Source: Litoditis marina
Taxonomy: Eukaryota; Nematoda; Chromadorea; Rhabditida; Rhabditidae
Length of the DNA stretch: 64,000 bases
Direction of reading: 5' to 3'
NCBI GenBank assembly: GCA_964036275.1
Contig: OZ038439.1
Span: 1,945,142-2,009,141, forward strand
The notes below the pieces were generated by a model. The model searched no databases, had not been told where the DNA came from, and saw nothing but the letters and a program-made list of their open reading frames with translations. How positions within the stretch are numbered: the stretch's first letter is position 1; the number at the start of each line of letters is the position of its first letter. The translations under genes were made by a program, and so were the position numbers. Below are positions 59,134 through 64,000 of the stretch, in pieces.

Positions 59134-59358
59134 AGTTTTAAGTTGAGCGGAAAAAATGAAATGATGTAAAAGAAAAACAAATTGATTAGATTCATAAAAT
59201 CTATCCGTCTGTTATTTGCGCCGGACTGTTTTCTATGATATTCTTACCAAATGTAAACTGCAAGATATTTACAAAAAAGTGTATTTTAGAAAGAATTCGG
59301 TTGTGAAAAACTCAGAAGATTAAGAAATAATGCCAGGCAAATAAGAACATTTCATCGG

Positions 59359-60405
59359 GCGCAGCGCGGAGCGCTGCGCAGATTAGTTTTTGTTCAAAGG
59401 TCTACAGACAATACAAAACAGTTTATTACAATTTTCTTCAAAGTATGTCGACCATTTTTCTAGATATATGCATGAATTACTGCAACACGTCTACAAGAAA
59501 TTAAGTTCACGTTCCAAGAAAAAATTTGTTGAGAGGAGTTAGAGGACCCAACGTCTCGCAGAAATGGCTTCCGTGCGGGGCGGCGGCGGCGGCGGCGGCG
59601 GCGGCGACAAAAGTGTCCGCCTCCTCAAATCTGGGCATAGTTTTGCTCAAAATCAACTTATTCCGAAATTTCTTACACTGTTAAAAAGCCATAAAAAAGT
59701 TGAGGTATACGTATTTTTCAGGTGTGTCGTAAATTTAAATATTACGTGTGAGACGACCGAAAATGGTCTCGCAAAAATTATGGATAGACCGGTTTTGTGA
59801 AAATAAAAATGAAAGAAGAGTTAAACGTGTAGTAGGAATCATTTTTCCGATGGAGATCTCATGGCAGGCGGGTACAGCTTGGTTTTCATTCCTATTCACA
59901 TGTCTGAATGGCGGATTGGATAAAAGCTCTATTTACGCACGGCGAACGGAGGTTCGATTCCTGCCTGGAGCACAAAATTTGCTATCACTTGAACGAGGTT
60001 ACAACTACACAAACGTTCTGAACTACGGCGCGGTTTAAAACTCCAATAGAAAAACATAAAATTCCTTGTTTAGATTATTGCTCAAAAATATAATTTTTAT
60101 CAAAAATGACCGTTACTTCGTAACCATAGAAAAAGAGTTCAATTAGTTTAAAAAACGAGTGTAAAGAAAGTAAAGATTAGTTTTGGATAAACATGTACAA
60201 GAAATATAAAAGAAGTCCAATAAAAATATTTTGAGGAAAATCCGGTAGCAAAAAACTCGGTATCCTTTTTTTTGAATTTATAAACCGAGCGAGATTAGAC
60301 TTTTCCTCAAAATATTTTTATTGGACTTCTTTTATATTTCTTGTACATGTTTATCCAAAACTAATCTTTACTTTCTTTACACTCGTTTTTTATACTAATA
60401 AAGTG
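59359..60405 (+). repeat. Segmental repeat copy 2, uninterrupted
   Basis: Same elements as copy 1 in one piece: palindromic GCGCAGCGCGGAGCGC start, GGC-rich core (59570-59610), tRNA-like GGTTCGATTCCTGCCTGGAG (59951-59970), GCTATCACTTGAACGAGG, and a terminal hairpin (arms 60147-60241 and 60301-60400, with a shorter loop than copy 1). It begins about 240 bp upstream of the lipase 1 start codon. Confidence 0.85.
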
Positions 60406-61170
60406 TGTGTTTGCCATAGGGATTCTACAGAGTGACTAGGAAGTTCTTACTTGCATGAAAACAAAAACAACGTAGCAAAACGAAACTTCAAAGAACTATC
60501 AGTGTCACACTCATGGTAAAGCTAGACGAAAGTACAATACATACAGCACATCACCCGCTTTCACTAGACAATTTGCAATTCTATCAAAAACACAGTAAAT
60601 ATTTATATTTGCGGAAAACTTGGTAGAATGATAAATACAATAGAAAAGAATTACTTTTTTTCGTTATTGAATGTTCTAGATGTTCAAGTGATTTCGTATC
60701 ACTTGCGTGTTTATAGATAACTTTTATGATGCGCTAATCAGCAGTTCCGCGTGGTCCCATTATTCCATTTGTTCTATTCACGTACAATGAAAAATCTTCA
60801 ATTAATAATTATAAAAAACAAATTCAGAAAACCACCGAGGTCAAGCTGGCGTTTTGGCTCTACCCCTGACGTCACTTCAATCGGGTAATTTTTCTAAGGT
60901 GAGATCAAAAACGAACACGAACACACTATTGTGATAGTAGAATGTCACGTGAAGCGGGATACAAAACGCAGTACGCATGATATAAGATGCCGACACCTGC
61001 GTCTCTCCCTTTGCGCACTATTTCCCGACACTCGCACGCTGTCCACCCAAGCTTCTAGAACCGAATTTCATGAGGCACGAAGAGCCAGAGAGATCAGCTC
61101 TGATAAAGCCACTGAACCACAATACTACCGTATGGACAGAAAACAGTAGAGGTAACATTGATTGAAAACA
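60406..61170. other. Intergenic region between the two lipase genes
   Basis: No gene or clear repeat recognised. AT-rich, with one TGACGTCA near 60868. Confidence 0.45.
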
Positions 61171-61188
61171 TTTATTATTCAATTTATT
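61171..61188 (-). terminator. Polyadenylation signals of lipase 2
   Basis: Two minus-strand AATAAA hexamers (TTTATT at 61171-61176 and TTTATT at 61183-61188) lie 12-30 nt past the lipase 2 stop codon, the short distance usual in nematodes. Confidence 0.55.
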
Positions 61189-61200
61189 GATTTTTCCAGT

Positions 61201-63966
61201 TTACTTGCAGCCGGCCTCTCCCCAAGCACTGACGTCCTTTTCGAAATAGTGCAAATGATCCTGAAATCAATAATTTATATCGAATAAATGAAAAATGAGT
61301 TCTCTATTTCACTTTTTTAGAACATAGAACATTAATTATTGATTTTTGAATTGTCTGTTTTGTATCACACATTCGTACTGTAGATAAGAGTATTACTTGT
61401 TCACACTCAGAATGTTCACCCTTTTCAAGTTTTCTTTTAATTTAATACCCTGACATCGTGTAACGAAACAGTTTGATAACCGGTTATTTTCTAAGTTTTT
61501 GCTGAAAGTACGAGGTTTAAGATCAGTGAGATCTTCATGAACTATAAACTTACATTGACAGACGAGTCTGGTAGAATATTGCCGTTGGAGCAGAAAGTGC
61601 TCTCATCCATGTCCGAGCATACGGTATATTTTGCTCCGGCACCCATGTTCTCCTTGTAGTAGACCTATAAAATACATTTTATATTTTTGGGACAATTTGA
61701 AAAAACGTAGTTAACCAACATACAACATCGTTGAACGTTTCATAACCTATTTATTGAGTTTTTCCAAACTCCCCCACGCAAACTTTTTGGAATTTTTATT
61801 ATTTTGTTTGTATGCTTATTTTGAAAACTTATGCGGGAATATCCGGGCTTGTTGTTCTCATTCTGAGTACGTATGCTAGAAGATCCCGGCACCTTCATCC
61901 CATTCTGCGTCTCTTCAAACATACGCTATCTCTCTGCTCTTACATCCCACCGGGATGTAAGAGACAAGAAATAGTGACACAGAGCGAGAGACGCAGGGTG
62001 GGATGAAGGCGCCGGGATCTTCTAGAATGCGTACTCTGCGTCTCTCTCTCTCAACACACTAGTTTGCAGAGCATGTGTTCCGCTTTCCGCAGAACAGAAC
62101 CTGTGTCAGAGAAATAACGTGTGTTTGGTGAGATGCAGGTTGAAATTTGAAATCCAGAATGTCAGTTCACACGGCCTCACCTCCTCCAAATGGTGATAGT
62201 ATCCCTGCATGTTTTGGAATGGAATATGGGGCACTACGTCATGAGCGTGGGTCACGCGGAACGAGTTGGCTACCTGGAGAACAAGCGGGAAAACTAAATA
62301 CAAATCCATGTTCATTAATCGAACTAGAAGTATATTTTCATCAAAAAGTCGATGATATTCATTGAAAGTAGACTAAAATGTGTCATAGATACTTCTACTC
62401 ACTAAAGGTAGATGTCATTTTTGTCCGAAAATTTCTAAACAATGAGAATCTTCATGATTACCAATAACAAGAAACCTAGTCTGCCCGCAAGGAAAAAAAA
62501 CAAAGAGAAACGTACGTCTCTGTCGTGAGCATGGGCGAAATCCTTGTCTCCAGTTCTGGGCTGACCAAATGTAACCAGAGAAACCTGAGAATATCTCACT
62601 TCTGTTCATTTTCATCTAGGTATTGAAATGTTTGTTAGCATTGACATTTGTAGAACAAGTTGTTTGTAAATAGTAAATTACTATTCCTGTTCTAGCTCTC
62701 TCGGCCAAACTACAATAGCCAGTTTGTACTGTGTTTTGTGTGCTGTTAGTAGTATTAGTACAATCATAGTAATATAACAAATGCTCTAGTAAACTGTATT
62801 CTGCAATACACATGTTGATTTTCAGTAGCGCAGAAAATTTCTGAATTACTTGACTGCTCACCTTTCCAGAGAATAGTTTGTTGTGTTGAATGTAAGAAGC
62901 AGCCAATGAAGCCATGGCTCCACCCAGAGAGTGGCCGGTGATCTACAAATAATCAATACGTGTTACTTGGAGTACAATTTAATTTTACGAGCAGATGAAA
63001 TACTACTACTTATTGAGCTTTTCTACATTTAAAAATCAAAAACCAACACCCTAACCTCCTAAACTCCAAATTTTCAAAGATGCCAATGAGTTTTACACGC
63101 TCGGCAAGACTTTTGAAGTATGTGCTAAACTTCACGTGATAATTCGTACCCAGGATACGTGTACGTATTCACATGAAGTTTGATGCCACCATCGATTTTT
63201 CCACATACCCATAATTCGTATCCGGGATGCGTGTTCTTGAGGGTGAGGAAGTCGTCCTTCATTCCCGCCGTCCACAGATTCATGAAGGCGTCGTTGAAAA
63301 ACTTGGAAACAGATCCACCGGCCACCCAAGAGGTCTGAAGTCGTACTCAATGTTATGAGAAAGAAGTAAATGGTTGTTGAACCTATTTTACTCACGTTCC
63401 ATGAAAGAAACTACAACATTTCCGAGCTTTTTCAGTTTTTTTTGTTTTCGGATGAACTTTAGTGACAGGTCATGTGTTTTCAAATTTCTTTTGTTTGAAA
63501 GTGTAGTGTGTGTTTTCGACATTAGAGTGGAATCATCGATATCGCCCACAAAATGCGTTTCACGTGAAACTCACGTGGTTCGCGAGAATGCTCTCGTCTC
63601 CCTCCATCAATAGTTGCAGGGCGCCGTTTGAACCTCTGAAACATACAAGTACACGTTTTCACACCAAATTTATGGAAAACAGTAAACTCGTTATCCCTTC
63701 GAGATGAGCAGGGTAAAAAAACAACGAATCTAGCGGCTTGTAGCAGCTTACAAGAAAAAACCAAGCTGTTTCGAAAAGTCTTTCTGACTGTAACGGAAGT
63801 AACAACTTTAATTTTTCGACGTTTCAAATAAGTATTTTTGTAGTTTGGTCGTTCGGGTCTACCTGTATGAGATAATGATAGCCTTGTCCTTGGGACTGAC
63901 GGCAGTGAATCCGGAACATTTGTCAGCCTTGGTTACGTCACAGACGACGGTCAACTGACGTTTCAG
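61201..63966 (-). CDS. Secreted class 3 lipase (paralogue 2, N-terminus outside window)
   Basis: Minus-strand exons visible, 5' to 3': 63966-63863, 63635-63575, 63334-63209, 62942-62862, 62584-62516, 62273-62181, 61664-61554 and 61260-61201 (stop). The first exons, including the expected signal peptide, lie beyond the right edge. Motifs parallel lipase 1: LKRQLTVVCD, SYRG, TSWVAGGSVSKFF, nucleophile elbow GHSLGGAMA, VTFGQPRTGD, FRVTHAHDVVPHIP, and the terminal DHLHYFEKDVSAWGEAGCK. Exon lengths match the neighbour (104, 61, 126, 69 and 93 bp identical), so the two arose by tandem duplication with introns intact. Cysteines in TVCSDMDESTFC and the final C probably form disulphides in the secreted protein. 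Confidence 0.9.
61865..62036. mobile_element. GAGTACGTATGCTAGAA palindromic MITE in lipase 2 intron
   Basis: 172 bp, GAGTACGTATGCTAGAAGAT to CTTCTAGAATGCGTACTC, with internal ACATCCCACCGGGATGT. The sister copy in the RING gene (48849-48980) is 40 bp shorter on the left side. Confidence 0.85.
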
Positions 63967-64000
63967 CTGGAATATTGCATTGTCAGGAAATCGAGCACTT

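Noticed and set aside
62147..62365. Plus-strand ORF over lipase 2
   Set aside because: It is a mirror of the conserved minus-strand lipase exon 62273-62181.

Overview
The window is nuclear DNA of a nematode, almost certainly a Caenorhabditis species. It is AT-rich, its genes are split by introns with TTTCAG-type acceptors, and several start codons lie 5 to 35 nt downstream of an unpaired acceptor, as expected for spliced-leader trans-splicing. The spliced products have clear animal homologues. Large and small inverted-repeat transposons fill most introns and intergenic DNA. All gene models were spliced by hand from splice sites, reading frame and family knowledge; no search was run.

Layout. 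1-10101: two copies of a 5.5 kb inverted-repeat element with 169-bp satellite arrays in its arms, the left copy cut by the window edge. A 0.8 kb segment with a 200-N assembly gap separates them. 10256-15054 (+): cyclin K. 16269-22030 (-): bestrophin anion channel, convergent with the cyclin gene. 22050-27170: 5 kb without a recognisable gene, between divergent genes. 27171-30179 (+): small thioredoxin-fold protein. 32151-44614 (+): 23-exon ectonucleotide pyrophosphatase/phosphodiesterase. 45611-50024 (-): RING/B-box-like/coiled-coil protein with a retrotransposon fragment in one intron. 52929-59120 (-) and 61201-63966+ (-): two tandem paralogous secreted class 3 lipases, the second running off the window.

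The genes are mostly unrelated in function. Only the two lipases form a family unit, with shared intron positions and phases. The window is most notable for its non-coding structure. (1) Exon 3' ends with their 5' splice site are repeated, in decayed form, inside the following intron in three genes. (2) A ~238-bp inverted-repeat element starts exactly at the 5' splice site of two unrelated genes, resembling an introner. (3) Target-site duplications suggest that the two large elements at the left have exchanged flanks, by misassembly or recombination. (4) A 130-bp tandem array in a lipase intron carries ten perfect TGACGTCA sites.
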